Assembly (NCBI GenBank): GCA_031385545.1
Contig: JANNBN010000095.1
Span: 1-63,305 of the forward strand
Reading direction: 5' to 3'
DNA length: 63,305 nucleotides
DNA from: JANNBN01 sp031385545
Lineage (GTDB): Bacteria; Actinomycetota; Acidimicrobiia; Acidimicrobiales; JANYDT01
A program made the position numbers and the translations under genes. The notes below the pieces were generated by a model, which worked only from the letters and a program-made list of their open reading frames with translations, made no database searches and was not told where the DNA came from. How positions within the stretch are numbered: the stretch's first letter is position 1; the number at the start of each line of letters is the position of its first letter. This document shows positions 33,501 to 41,706 of this stretch, piece after piece.

Positions 33501-34058
33501 TCAGCCCGTGAGGCGGAGGCGGCCGCGGCCTGACGTTGGAGGTGGAAGCAGCGTCGACGGGTCGATGTAGACATCGGCTTCACGGACACCCCAGTGGATG
33601 ACCGGACCCAATGCCGTGCCGACCTGTTGGCCCGCGGAAACTGTTGCACCCGATGCAACCAGCACGGCGGAGAGCGGGCCCAGCGACGAACGGCGGCCGT
33701 CGCCGTGGCGCACCACGACCCACCGGGTGCCGGCGACCGAACCGGCGAAGCTGACCACCCCGGTCGCTGTCGAGCCGACCGGCTGGCCGGGTTCGGTTCC
33801 GTAATCGATGCCGCGATTTCCTGCACCGTACGGGCCGGGAGGCGGCCGCCACCCATCGACCACCGGCCCGGAGACCGGTGGCTGGTAACTGACTGCGGCC
33901 TGACCGTACGCCGGGCTGGTGAAGACGAGCCAAGCAGCGAGCAGCAACACGATGGGGCAAAGAGCGACGCGACGAAGAGCGACGCGACGAAGAACGACGC
34001 GACGAAGAACGACGCGACGAATAGGGACGCGACGAATTGCGATAGACGGTGTCGGCAT
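33501..34058 (-). CDS. Secreted M23/LytM-domain protein, probably catalytically degenerate
   Basis: The 185-residue protein has an unusually long basic N-region made of Arg-Arg-Val repeats (8-32), a hydrophobic core (34-50) and a cleavage site near AYGQA, then a LytM fold (from about 75). The first zinc motif HxxxD reads NRGID, so the His is replaced by Asn. The later HxH region is VIHWGV, with one His. It is therefore probably a non-catalytic peptidoglycan-binding or amidase-activating protein, like many LytM factors. A GGAGG site lies five bases before the ATG. The location between whiG and rpsB is conserved in actinobacteria. Confidence 0.82.
   Translation of the reverse strand: MPTPSIAIRRVPIRRVVLRRVVLRRVALRRVALCPIVLLLAAWLVFTSPAYGQAAVSYQPPVSGPVVDGWRPPPGPYGAGNRGIDYGTEPGQPVGSTATGVVSFAGSVAGTRWVVVRHGDGRRSSLGPLSAVLVASGATVSAGQQVGTALGPVIHWGVREADVYIDPSTLLPPPTSGRGRLRLTG
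33964..34038. repeat. Five 15-bp tandem repeats inside a signal peptide
   Basis: Five contiguous 15-base units of the form (a/g)cgacgcgacgaaga encode the repeated pentapeptide of the basic N-region of the M23 protein. Units 1-4 are nearly identical, so the expansion looks recent. Confidence 0.88.
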
Positions 34059-34167
34059 GGCTACCTCCGGAAACGTTGACCGAATCAGCAGGAACGCGGT
34101 CCGAACTACCGGACAACAAGCCCGGGCGAACCGGACGACATAGCACCGGGAACCGGCGGAGAACGAG

Positions 34168-34980
34168 TCAGCTCGCCGGAGCGAGCCGCGATTTGAGTTG
34201 CAGCACGGCGCGGGTGTGGATCTGACAGACCCGGCTCTCGGTGACGCCGAGCACCTGACCGATTTCGGCGAGCGTGAGGTTCTCGTAGTAGTACAGCGTC
34301 AGCACCACTTTTTCGCGCTCCGGCATGCGGTTGATCGCATTGGCCAGTGCCTGGCGGACCTCTTCGACTTCGTACAGCCCCATCGGGCCGTCGGCGCGGT
34401 CTGCGATGGTGTCGGCCAGCGTGGTGCTTTCGCCGCGCTCGGAAGCCCGGGGAAAGATGTCATCGAGTGCGACGACGCCGACGAAGGAAACCTGCGTGAA
34501 CACCTGCTGCAGCTCGGTCTCGGTCATGTCGAGGGCTTTCGCCATTTCGGAGTCGGTCGGCGCACGGCCCAGTTCGGCTTCGAGACCTGCGAAGGCCTGC
34601 TCGATGGCACGGGCCTTCGAGCGGATGGACCGGGGCACCCAGTCGATGGATCGCAGCTCGTCGATGATGGCGCCACGGATACGCCTGATGGCATAGGTCT
34701 CGAACTTCACGCCCCGGTCGGTCTCGAACTTGTCTATCGCGTCGATGAGCCCGAAGATGCCGTAGCTGACAAGATCGCCTTGTTCGACATTCTGCGGCAG
34801 ACCAACCGACACACGGGAAGCGACGTATTTGACCAACGGCGCATAGTGCAGGATGAGCCGGTCGCGGATGGCACCGGAACGGTCGGTCTTGTACTCAGTC
34901 CACAGCGCGGCGAGCGCCTGCGAGTCATCTTGTTCGACGGTGGACACTGAGGTGAACTGCTCCTGAACGGTTTGATTCAC
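34168..34980 (-). CDS. whiG: WhiG/FliA-family RNA polymerase sigma factor
   Basis: This 270-residue group 3 sigma factor has all regions: region 2 (HYAPLVKYVASRVSVGLPQ, GDLVSYGIFGLIDAIDKFE, FETYAIRRIRGAIIDELRSIDWVPRSIR), region 3 (AELGRAPTDSEMAKALDMTE) and region 4 (LTLYYYENLTLAEIGQVLGVTESRVCQIHTRAV). WhiG controls sporulation in Streptomyces and FliA controls flagella elsewhere; its targets here are unknown and no flagellar genes or anti-sigma factor are seen. It lies downstream of xerC after 180 bases that contain tandem repeats. Confidence 0.93.
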   Translation of the reverse strand: MNQTVQEQFTSVSTVEQDDSQALAALWTEYKTDRSGAIRDRLILHYAPLVKYVASRVSVGLPQNVEQGDLVSYGIFGLIDAIDKFETDRGVKFETYAIRRIRGAIIDELRSIDWVPRSIRSKARAIEQAFAGLEAELGRAPTDSEMAKALDMTETELQQVFTQVSFVGVVALDDIFPRASERGESTTLADTIADRADGPMGLYEVEEVRQALANAINRMPEREKVVLTLYYYENLTLAEIGQVLGVTESRVCQIHTRAVLQLKSRLAPAS

Positions 34981-35080
34981 CAGTAGTGCGGACGCGTAAT
35001 GGCCGACGGTGAGAGGAACAGGGTAACAAACCGACTCCGACTCGTGGTGATCCGTGAACGTGAGCTCAGTCTTCTGCCGG

Positions 35081-35128
35081 ATTGACCACTGCGTTGACCA
35101 CTGAGTTGACCACGTAGTTGACCACTTA
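35081..35128. repeat. Four 12-bp tandem repeats upstream of whiG
   Basis: Four contiguous units of the form gttgaccact(ga) run 35081-35128, each containing ttgac. On the - strand the unit reads as repeated agtggtcaac. They lie 100 bases before the whiG start and could be a regulator-binding array. Confidence 0.8.
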
Positions 35129-35160
35129 CCGCGCGATTCGGGGGATGTCTCGACTGCTCG

Positions 35161-36183
35161 TCAAGCCCGGGGATGGGCCCCCTGATACACGGACCGGAGA
35201 CGGTCTCGAGTGACATGCGTGTAGTGCTGCGTGGTGGCGAGATCAGCGTGGCCGAGGAGTTCCTGCACCACCCGCAGATCGGCGCCGCCTTCCAAGAGGT
35301 GGGTGGCGAACGTATGACGCAATGCATGGGGGTGTGTGGGCGAGGATGCCCGGCGGTCGAGGATGCGCCTGACATCGCGCGGAGTGATTGCCCGGCCACG
35401 AGCGTTGCGAAACACCAGCCGACCATCGACCTCGTTGTGCAAAGGAAACGCCGACCGGCACTCCATCCACGCATTGACCGCAGTGACGGTGGGCTGTGAG
35501 ATCGGGACGATCCGCTCTTTGCCACCTTTGCCCCACACACGCACGGACCGGTTGGACAGGTCGATCTGTGAGGTGTCGAGTGAGCAGACCTCGCTGACCC
35601 GGAGCCCGCTTCCGTACAGCAACTCAAGGATTGCCTGGTCGCGCGCGTCGGCCGCAGGATTGGGCTCGATGCGAACCGGCGGGTTGTCGAGGATGGCGTC
35701 GAGTTCGGCGGGCTGCAGAACCCGAGGTAAACGGCCTTCGCCCTGCGGCGCCAGCAGCCGGACGGTGGGGTCGGTGGCGACAATCCCGCGCCGATGCAGG
35801 AACCCGAAGTACCGGCGCAACGACGAAACCGTCCGCGCCATGGTGCGCTTGGAAAGCGCCCGCGTGCTCTGGGACGCCAGATACCGGCGCAGCAATGTTC
35901 GGCTCGCCTGCTGCGGGGACGCAACCGAACCCCGTTCGGCCCACCCCGAGAACGCGGCGATGTCACCAAGGTACGCAGTTCGTGTCGCGTCACCGACGGA
36001 GGTAAGCGATCGTCGGAACTCGTCGAGCAGCCAGGGGTCCTCGGCAACGCCAGCCCTACCGACGCCCCCACCGACGCCCCCACCGACGCCGGCAGCACCG
36101 GCCGCGGCCGAAGCTGCAGCGCGATCAACAGCAGTATCAGCCGTATCAGCGGAATCAGCGGGATGGTGTGCGGGAGTGACCAT
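35161..36183 (-). CDS. xerC: Tyrosine recombinase XerC
   Basis: XerC resolves chromosome dimers at dif. The 340-residue protein has an N-terminal SAM-like core-binding domain (from about 47, DPWLLDEFRRSL) and catalytic residues Arg in GSGLRVSEV, Lys in GKGGKERIVP, HALRHTFATHL, the GH pair in LLGHADLATTQHYTHV and the nucleophile Tyr in that last block. The first 45 residues are an Ala/Gly-rich extension with a 12-base repeat (GVGGGVGGGVG), so a shorter real start is possible. It is located between dprA and whiG, as in other actinobacteria, and is not associated with any phage genes. Confidence 0.92.
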   Translation of the reverse strand: MVTPAHHPADSADTADTAVDRAAASAAAGAAGVGGGVGGGVGRAGVAEDPWLLDEFRRSLTSVGDATRTAYLGDIAAFSGWAERGSVASPQQASRTLLRRYLASQSTRALSKRTMARTVSSLRRYFGFLHRRGIVATDPTVRLLAPQGEGRLPRVLQPAELDAILDNPPVRIEPNPAADARDQAILELLYGSGLRVSEVCSLDTSQIDLSNRSVRVWGKGGKERIVPISQPTVTAVNAWMECRSAFPLHNEVDGRLVFRNARGRAITPRDVRRILDRRASSPTHPHALRHTFATHLLEGGADLRVVQELLGHADLATTQHYTHVTRDRLRSVYQGAHPRA

Positions 36184-36195
36184 GTGACCATGAGG

Positions 36196-37401
36196 CTACC
36201 GACCCTGGCCTGCTGCGAGTTGGAACCAGCCATCTGCGCCGCGGGCGACCCAACGGTCGAACTCCAATTCGTGGAGAACGAGGAGCAGCGTGCCGGGCGA
36301 CGTTCCGGGGAACCGGGCCAGGAGCCGCTCGACCGGCAGAACATCCCATCCGAGCCCGCTGAGCACCACAGCGCCATCGGCCGATGGAACGCGTCGATGG
36401 TCTGAGGACGAACGAGGCACTGCAGTGTCATCGCGCAGCCCCATCGCCGTCAGCACGTCGTCGGCGTTTCGACAGAGCGCCCCACCCTCACGCAGGATCT
36501 GGTGCGGCCCGACCGATGCCGGCGAGGTGACCGAGCCGGGGACACAGAGCACCGGGATGCCGCGGCCCACCGCGCCGCGAACCGTGATCATGGAACCGCC
36601 CGTGGCTGCGCTCTCGACCACAACCACCGCCTCGCTGAGCCCCACGATGAGCCGGTTGCGTGCGGGGAAATGCCAGGCGATCGGCCGCGCACCGAGGGGC
36701 CACTCCGACACAAGCGCTCCATCCCGACGGACGTCGGCCCACAGCCCTCGGTTGACCGACGGGTAGATCTGATCGAACCCGGACCCGACCACCGCAACCG
36801 GGCGTGCGTCGTGCGGCGAGGAATCGCCGAGGACCCCAGCATGGGCGGCACCGTCGATGCCCGATGCAAGACCGGAGACCACGGACACCCCGTTTTCAGC
36901 CAGAGACCGTCCGAGCATTCGGGCGATCTGGCGACCGTAGGAAGTAGCGCGACGTGTGCCGACGATGGCTGCGCGTCGGTTGCCCGGTCTCCGCTGCCCG
37001 GCGGTAGGAGCGCCCAACAAGGACGGATCACCCTGGACGAAGAGCACGCCGGGGGCGTCGTCGAGCAGGTCGAGCGAAGGCGGATAGCCAGGCTGACCGA
37101 TTGCCAGCACGTGGACACCGGAGCGCTGATGGACACGCGCTGCGGCGGCCGGGTCCGAAGCGCGGACCTCGGCCCCCCACTGTGCGGCTCGAGCTGCTGG
37201 AAGTGCCAATACCGCGCCGCTCTTTCTGGCGAACGCTAGCGATCGGCCTGAGCGCAGACATCTCCAGATGTGGTCGATGCTATGCACGCGGAGCATCAGC
37301 CCAAGCGTGTCGGAACGGATATCGGTGAGGCCTGCCAGCACGACAAGCCTGCCGTACGCGTCGGGACCGAGGGGATCGAGGTGATCGGAGTGACTGCTCA
37401 C
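36196..37401 (-). CDS. dprA: DNA processing protein DprA
   Basis: DprA binds incoming single-stranded DNA and loads RecA during transformation. The 401-residue protein has a SAM-like N-terminus, a Rossmann-type core with AIVGTRRATSYGRQIA, VSGLASGIDGAAHAG, FPARNRLIVGLSEAVVVVE and GSMITVRGAVGRGIPVLCVPG, and a C-terminal winged helix (DVLPVERLLARFPGTSPGTLLLVLHELEF). The start overlaps the comM stop (GTGA). Confidence 0.94.
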   Translation of the reverse strand: MSSHSDHLDPLGPDAYGRLVVLAGLTDIRSDTLGLMLRVHSIDHIWRCLRSGRSLAFARKSGAVLALPAARAAQWGAEVRASDPAAAARVHQRSGVHVLAIGQPGYPPSLDLLDDAPGVLFVQGDPSLLGAPTAGQRRPGNRRAAIVGTRRATSYGRQIARMLGRSLAENGVSVVSGLASGIDGAAHAGVLGDSSPHDARPVAVVGSGFDQIYPSVNRGLWADVRRDGALVSEWPLGARPIAWHFPARNRLIVGLSEAVVVVESAATGGSMITVRGAVGRGIPVLCVPGSVTSPASVGPHQILREGGALCRNADDVLTAMGLRDDTAVPRSSSDHRRVPSADGAVVLSGLGWDVLPVERLLARFPGTSPGTLLLVLHELEFDRWVARGADGWFQLAAGQGR

Positions 37402-38945
37402 GATGCCGCCTCTTGGTATGAGGCGCCACGGCGCAGTTCGACGGCCTGCATAACTGCATCGATTCCGATGGCATCGTCGAGGACAGCAGACGTGAGGTCT
37501 TGGATCGTGCGCGCCACGCGGCGCACACGATCCATGCCACGAGCGGTGAGCGCGCCGCGGGTGAGCATCGTCTCGATGATGCGCTGCGCGTCGGGGGCGA
37601 AGGGCGCCCAGCGGCGCAGTGCCGACAGGGGCATTTCGGCATTGCAGCGGAACCCGCGTTCACCCGCCAATGCGCGGGCGGCTGCGACGCGCCGGGACAC
37701 CGCTGCAGTACTTTCGCCCTGTTCGCCCAGCAGTTCGGTGACCGATGGACGGACGACGTCCACGCGAACATCGATTCGGTCGAGGAGCGGCCCGGACAGC
37801 CGACGCCGCATGCGGTCGAGCTGACTGGGCGAGCACCCGCACCGAGGTGTGGCGTCACCGATAGCCAACACTTCACCGGTGCGCCACCCGCATGGGCACG
37901 GGTTCGTGGCGGCGACCAACTGGAACTGCGCCGGAAACGCCAAGGTGGCGCGTGCCCGTGCAACACGGACGACCCCCTCTTCCAACGGTTGGCGAAGGGA
38001 ATCAAGCACGCCGGGTGAGAACTCCGAGAGTTCGTCCAGAAACAGCACACCGCGATGCGCGAGCGACAGTTCACCCGGACGCATCGCGAGGGTGCCGCCG
38101 CCGATGAGCGACACCATTGAAGCGCCATGGTGCGGTGCACGAAAGGGCGGCGACACATCGAGGCCGAGTTCATTGCTGACCCCGTCGAAACGCCCAGCCG
38201 CCGAGCGGATACGAAGGACTTCCAGCGCTTCGGGCGGGTCCAGCGACGGAAGCAGACCGACAAGCCGTTTTGCGAGCATCGTCTTTCCCGCCCCGGGAGA
38301 CCCACTCATCAGCAGGTGATGACCCCCGGCTGCGGTGATTTCGGCAGCATGCCTGGCGAACGGCTGGCCCCGGACGTCGGCGAGGTCAGGTGATGGCACC
38401 CGGTATCCGCCAGAGGGGCGGACCGACGGGGTGGGCCACGACTGGTTGCCCAGCGCAATATCGACGACCTGGCGAAGGTTGTGAACGCCCAGCACCGAAC
38501 GGTCTGGCACGCAGGCAGCCTCGGCGGCCCCGGCCGCCGGAACGACCACATACCGGCCGGGAGCGGCGTCCACCAGTGCGACAAGACCGGGGACGGTGCG
38601 AACCGTACCGTCGAGGCCAAGCTCGCCGATGAACGACATGCCATCGAACGCATCAGCGCTGAGCGTGTCGGAGGCGACCAGCACGCCGACCGCTATTGCA
38701 AGGTCGAGCCCCGAGCCGAGCTTGCGCAGGTCGGCAGGAGCAAGGTTGACCGTGATCCGCTTCAACGGCCACGGTAAACCGCTCGACACGATCGCGGCCC
38801 TCACACGGTCTCGTGCTTCACGACAGGCAAGGTCGGCCAGGCCGACGATGGTGAACATAGGCAGCCCGTTGCTGACGTGTACTTCGACGGACACACGGTG
38901 CCCATCGACCCCCAGCATGGTTGCCGAAGACAGTGTTGCGATCAT
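37398..38945 (-). CDS. comM: ComM/YifB-type magnesium-chelatase-like ATPase
   Basis: ComM is a hexameric helicase that promotes branch migration during natural transformation. The 515-residue protein has an N-terminal Lon-protease-like domain (about 1-170), Walker A SGSPGAGKTMLAKRL, Walker B VLFLDEL, the Cys-rich insert NPCPCGW and C-terminal AAA lid (RTIQDL). ATG at 38945 (MIATLSSATMLG) matches the family start. With dprA it makes a coupled pair; no com pilus genes are in this window. Confidence 0.94.
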   Translation of the reverse strand: MIATLSSATMLGVDGHRVSVEVHVSNGLPMFTIVGLADLACREARDRVRAAIVSSGLPWPLKRITVNLAPADLRKLGSGLDLAIAVGVLVASDTLSADAFDGMSFIGELGLDGTVRTVPGLVALVDAAPGRYVVVPAAGAAEAACVPDRSVLGVHNLRQVVDIALGNQSWPTPSVRPSGGYRVPSPDLADVRGQPFARHAAEITAAGGHHLLMSGSPGAGKTMLAKRLVGLLPSLDPPEALEVLRIRSAAGRFDGVSNELGLDVSPPFRAPHHGASMVSLIGGGTLAMRPGELSLAHRGVLFLDELSEFSPGVLDSLRQPLEEGVVRVARARATLAFPAQFQLVAATNPCPCGWRTGEVLAIGDATPRCGCSPSQLDRMRRRLSGPLLDRIDVRVDVVRPSVTELLGEQGESTAAVSRRVAAARALAGERGFRCNAEMPLSALRRWAPFAPDAQRIIETMLTRGALTARGMDRVRRVARTIQDLTSAVLDDAIGIDAVMQAVELRRGASYQEAAS

Positions 38946-39174
38946 GAGGGAACCCCCGCGTGCGTTCTTCTGCCCAGCAGCAGGCTGGGCGACCGAGGTC
39001 AGCAAACAAGACAACAAGGCAACGCACACTGCAACCGTGCGACTGCGGAACGTGCGACTGCGGACTCTCCATGCTCTGCGGAGGCACGACGAGAGTACCG
39101 GAGGCGGTATGACAGAAACCGTGTTGGTACCGTGGAGTTCCCCCGTCCCAGTGCTTCCACAAGAGGATTTCTCC

Positions 39175-40404
39175 ATGCCGTCGCTCTCTCCTTTCCTGCA
39201 TGCGTTCGCCCGGCCGGCGGCAGCCCGTGCCGACTTCGTCAACATCGTGCGCGGCGAGGGCGCCGCCGTGTTCGACGATGCCGGCAAGCGTTACGTCGAC
39301 GGGCTCGCCAGCCTCTGGTATTGCCAGGTGGGCCACGGCCGGGGCGAGATTGCCGACGCGGTCGCTGCGCAGATACGGACGCTCGCAGCGTTCAACACGT
39401 TCGACCGCTTCACGAACCCCGCGGCCGAAGAACTCGCCGGCGAGGTGGCCGACCTTGCGCCAATGCCGAACGCGCGTGTGTTCCTCACGAGTGGCGGTTC
39501 TGAGTCCGTCGACACTGCGATGAAGCTGGCACGCATTGCGCAGGTGCAGGCCGGGCACCCTGAACGGCGCGTGATCATCAGCCGGATGCAGAGCTACCAC
39601 GGCATGAATTACGGCGGCCTCACTGCAACCGGCCTGCCACCCAACAAGGTGGGCTGGGGCGAACTCCTGCCGGAGGTCGTCCACGTTCCTCAGCACGACC
39701 TCGATGCAGTGGGCGCCATGTGCGCCACGCACGCAGGACGCATTGCGGCCATCATCACCGAGCCGGTGCAGGGCGCTGGTGGGGTGCACCCACCGATGCC
39801 GGGCTACCTCGAAGGCGTCCGCGCCCTCGCCGATCAACACGGCGCATTTCTCATCTTCGACGAAGTCATCTGCGGGTTCGGGCGGCTCGGCCAGTGGTGG
39901 GGTGCCCAGCATTACCGCGTCACGCCAGACCTGGTGACCTTCGCGAAAGGCGTGTCGTCCGGCTATCAGCCGCTCGGCGGCGTGATCGTGGGCAAACCCG
40001 TTCGCGACGCGCTCGAATCCGACACAACGTTCATGCTGCGCCACGGCTACACCTACAGCGGCCACGCAGCAGCCTGCGCCGGCGGTATCGCAAACCTCAA
40101 GATCCTGCGGGACGAGAATCTGCTGGAACGGGCCATGCCCATCGGCGAACGGCTCTCGGCCGGGCTGCATTCTCTCCAGAGCGACGGTCTCATTGCCGAG
40201 GTCCGCGGTGTCGGAGCGGTGTGGTCAGTGACACTGCCCGACGGCGCCGACGTGATTTCCGTCCGGGAATCGATGATGCGATCCGGCGTGATCGTGCGGC
40301 CCATGCCTCCACTCACGCTCGCTGTCTGCCCACCTCTGGTCATTGGCAACGACGACATCGACGCCATCATCAACGCGTTCGACACGGCCCTTCGCGGCAC
40401 CTGA
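39175..40404 (+). CDS. Class III PLP-dependent aminotransferase (omega-transaminase type)
   Basis: The 409-residue protein has TSGGSESVDTAMKLAR, YHGMNYGGLTATG, IFDEVICGFGR and the PLP Lys in FAKGVSSGYQPLGG, typical of aspartate-aminotransferase-family class III enzymes acting on omega-amino acids or amines. The chosen ATG has an AGAGGA site and gives the usual family start SLSPFLHAFARP; an in-frame ATG at 39109 with GGAGG would add 22 residues. It is divergent from comM. The substrate cannot be told from sequence. Confidence 0.88.
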   Translation: MPSLSPFLHAFARPAAARADFVNIVRGEGAAVFDDAGKRYVDGLASLWYCQVGHGRGEIADAVAAQIRTLAAFNTFDRFTNPAAEELAGEVADLAPMPNARVFLTSGGSESVDTAMKLARIAQVQAGHPERRVIISRMQSYHGMNYGGLTATGLPPNKVGWGELLPEVVHVPQHDLDAVGAMCATHAGRIAAIITEPVQGAGGVHPPMPGYLEGVRALADQHGAFLIFDEVICGFGRLGQWWGAQHYRVTPDLVTFAKGVSSGYQPLGGVIVGKPVRDALESDTTFMLRHGYTYSGHAAACAGGIANLKILRDENLLERAMPIGERLSAGLHSLQSDGLIAEVRGVGAVWSVTLPDGADVISVRESMMRSGVIVRPMPPLTLAVCPPLVIGNDDIDAIINAFDTALRGT

Positions 40405-40494
40405 CCGACCGTCGCCGAAGGAATTGACACGGCGGACATCGAAATCCTCTGCCGAGAGGTCAAGACGGGCATCGCTGCAACCGAAGAACAGTTC

Positions 40495-41706
40495 ATGGAC
40501 CGTCAAGCCGGAACACAAACGCGTGTTTCGACGCGAGCGTTGCGCACGGTTCGCAGGGGCAGTTTGGCCATGCGCGAGCAGCCGTCCACCATCACGGTTC
40601 AACTCACGCACCACGTGCTGCGCCTCACGTGGTGCATCTTCCCGTTGACGCTGCCGGCTGCGGTGGTTGTGCACCTTCTGTCCGGTCGTCCGTTGAACGC
40701 CGACGCGGCCCGATACATCGGTGGCGTGGCTCTGAGTGGGTTTGCCCTGTTGGCAGTTGCCGCTTTGTGTTCCCGCCGGCAGAACCGGGTGCTGTTCGCG
40801 CTCTACGCAACTCTGGTCGGTGCCAACGTTGCGGTCTTCGCGGCCCACCCGAACTTTTTTGGGGCGCAAGACACCGTGGCCGGTGCGGCGGTGCAGGTCA
40901 ACACCATGCTCGTTGCGATGATCCTCCAGTCGATGCTGCTCTGCGGGCGTCGCGGTGTCAGCGTGGCGATCGTGGGTGCCTACCTCGGAGTGGCATTCAT
41001 CGGCCCCGTCCATCCCGACCTTCCCATATACGCGCGAGCCGCTGCGGCCATCATGGTGGGCGGATCGCTTGTCATCGCTGCATCGCTGCTCCACCGAGTT
41101 CTCCGTGGCTCGGTCGAGTTGGCCCGGTCGAACGAACAGCTCATCCGCGAACTCCGAGCCGCCAACGACCAATTGGCCGAGTTTGCACGGGTGGACGCAC
41201 TGACCGGCGTGCTCAACCGGCGCGGTTGGCTCGAAGCAACAACCACGGTGATGGGCGACTCCGGGCGTGGTGGCAGGGGGCAGACGAGCGTGTCAGCGGG
41301 AATCGTCTACATCGACGTCGACGGGTTCAAGAAGATCAACGATACGCATGGCCACGCTGCAGGCGACGCCGTCCTGCAGGAGCTTGCGAACGCCGTGACC
41401 GCGGCGCTTCGTCCTGGCGACATCGTTGCCCGGATCGGCGGTGACGAGTTCGCGGCCCTCTTCTCCGCTGAATCGGTCGAAGAGGTCGTTGCGGTCGAGC
41501 ACCGTCTCGACTCGGCCCTGGTCGAGGCGGGAATCTCGGGACAGATCCGGTGGTCGGCCTCGGTCGGGTCAGCGCTCGTCGAGGAGGCAGGAGATCTGCA
41601 CCGTGCTGCGCTGAACGCCGATGCCGAGCTGTACCGCCGAAAGGTAAGTCGCAGTCTCGTCAGCGGTCGGTCCGACTTCGCTGCACGTGCCAAGCTCGTG
41701 GAGTGA
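40495..41706 (+). CDS. Membrane diguanylate cyclase (GGDEF) heading the glc operon
   Basis: The 403-residue protein has six probable membrane helices (about 42-62, 75-95, 100-117, 130-150, 153-172, 182-200), a short coiled-coil linker and a GGDEF domain with RIGGDEF (315-319) and an intact inhibitory RPGD site (306-309). It should make cyclic di-GMP in response to a membrane signal. An in-frame ATG at 40570 (MREQPSTI) could be the true start. Its stop overlaps the glcD start by GTGA, so it is translationally coupled to the glycolate oxidase subunits. Confidence 0.9.
   Translation: MDRQAGTQTRVSTRALRTVRRGSLAMREQPSTITVQLTHHVLRLTWCIFPLTLPAAVVVHLLSGRPLNADAARYIGGVALSGFALLAVAALCSRRQNRVLFALYATLVGANVAVFAAHPNFFGAQDTVAGAAVQVNTMLVAMILQSMLLCGRRGVSVAIVGAYLGVAFIGPVHPDLPIYARAAAAIMVGGSLVIAASLLHRVLRGSVELARSNEQLIRELRAANDQLAEFARVDALTGVLNRRGWLEATTTVMGDSGRGGRGQTSVSAGIVYIDVDGFKKINDTHGHAAGDAVLQELANAVTAALRPGDIVARIGGDEFAALFSAESVEEVVAVEHRLDSALVEAGISGQIRWSASVGSALVEEAGDLHRAALNADAELYRRKVSRSLVSGRSDFAARAKLVE

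Noticed and set aside
35161..36183. A phage or integron integrase
   Set aside because: Gene order (dprA-xerC-whiG) and sequence fit chromosomal XerC; no att sites or phage genes are nearby.
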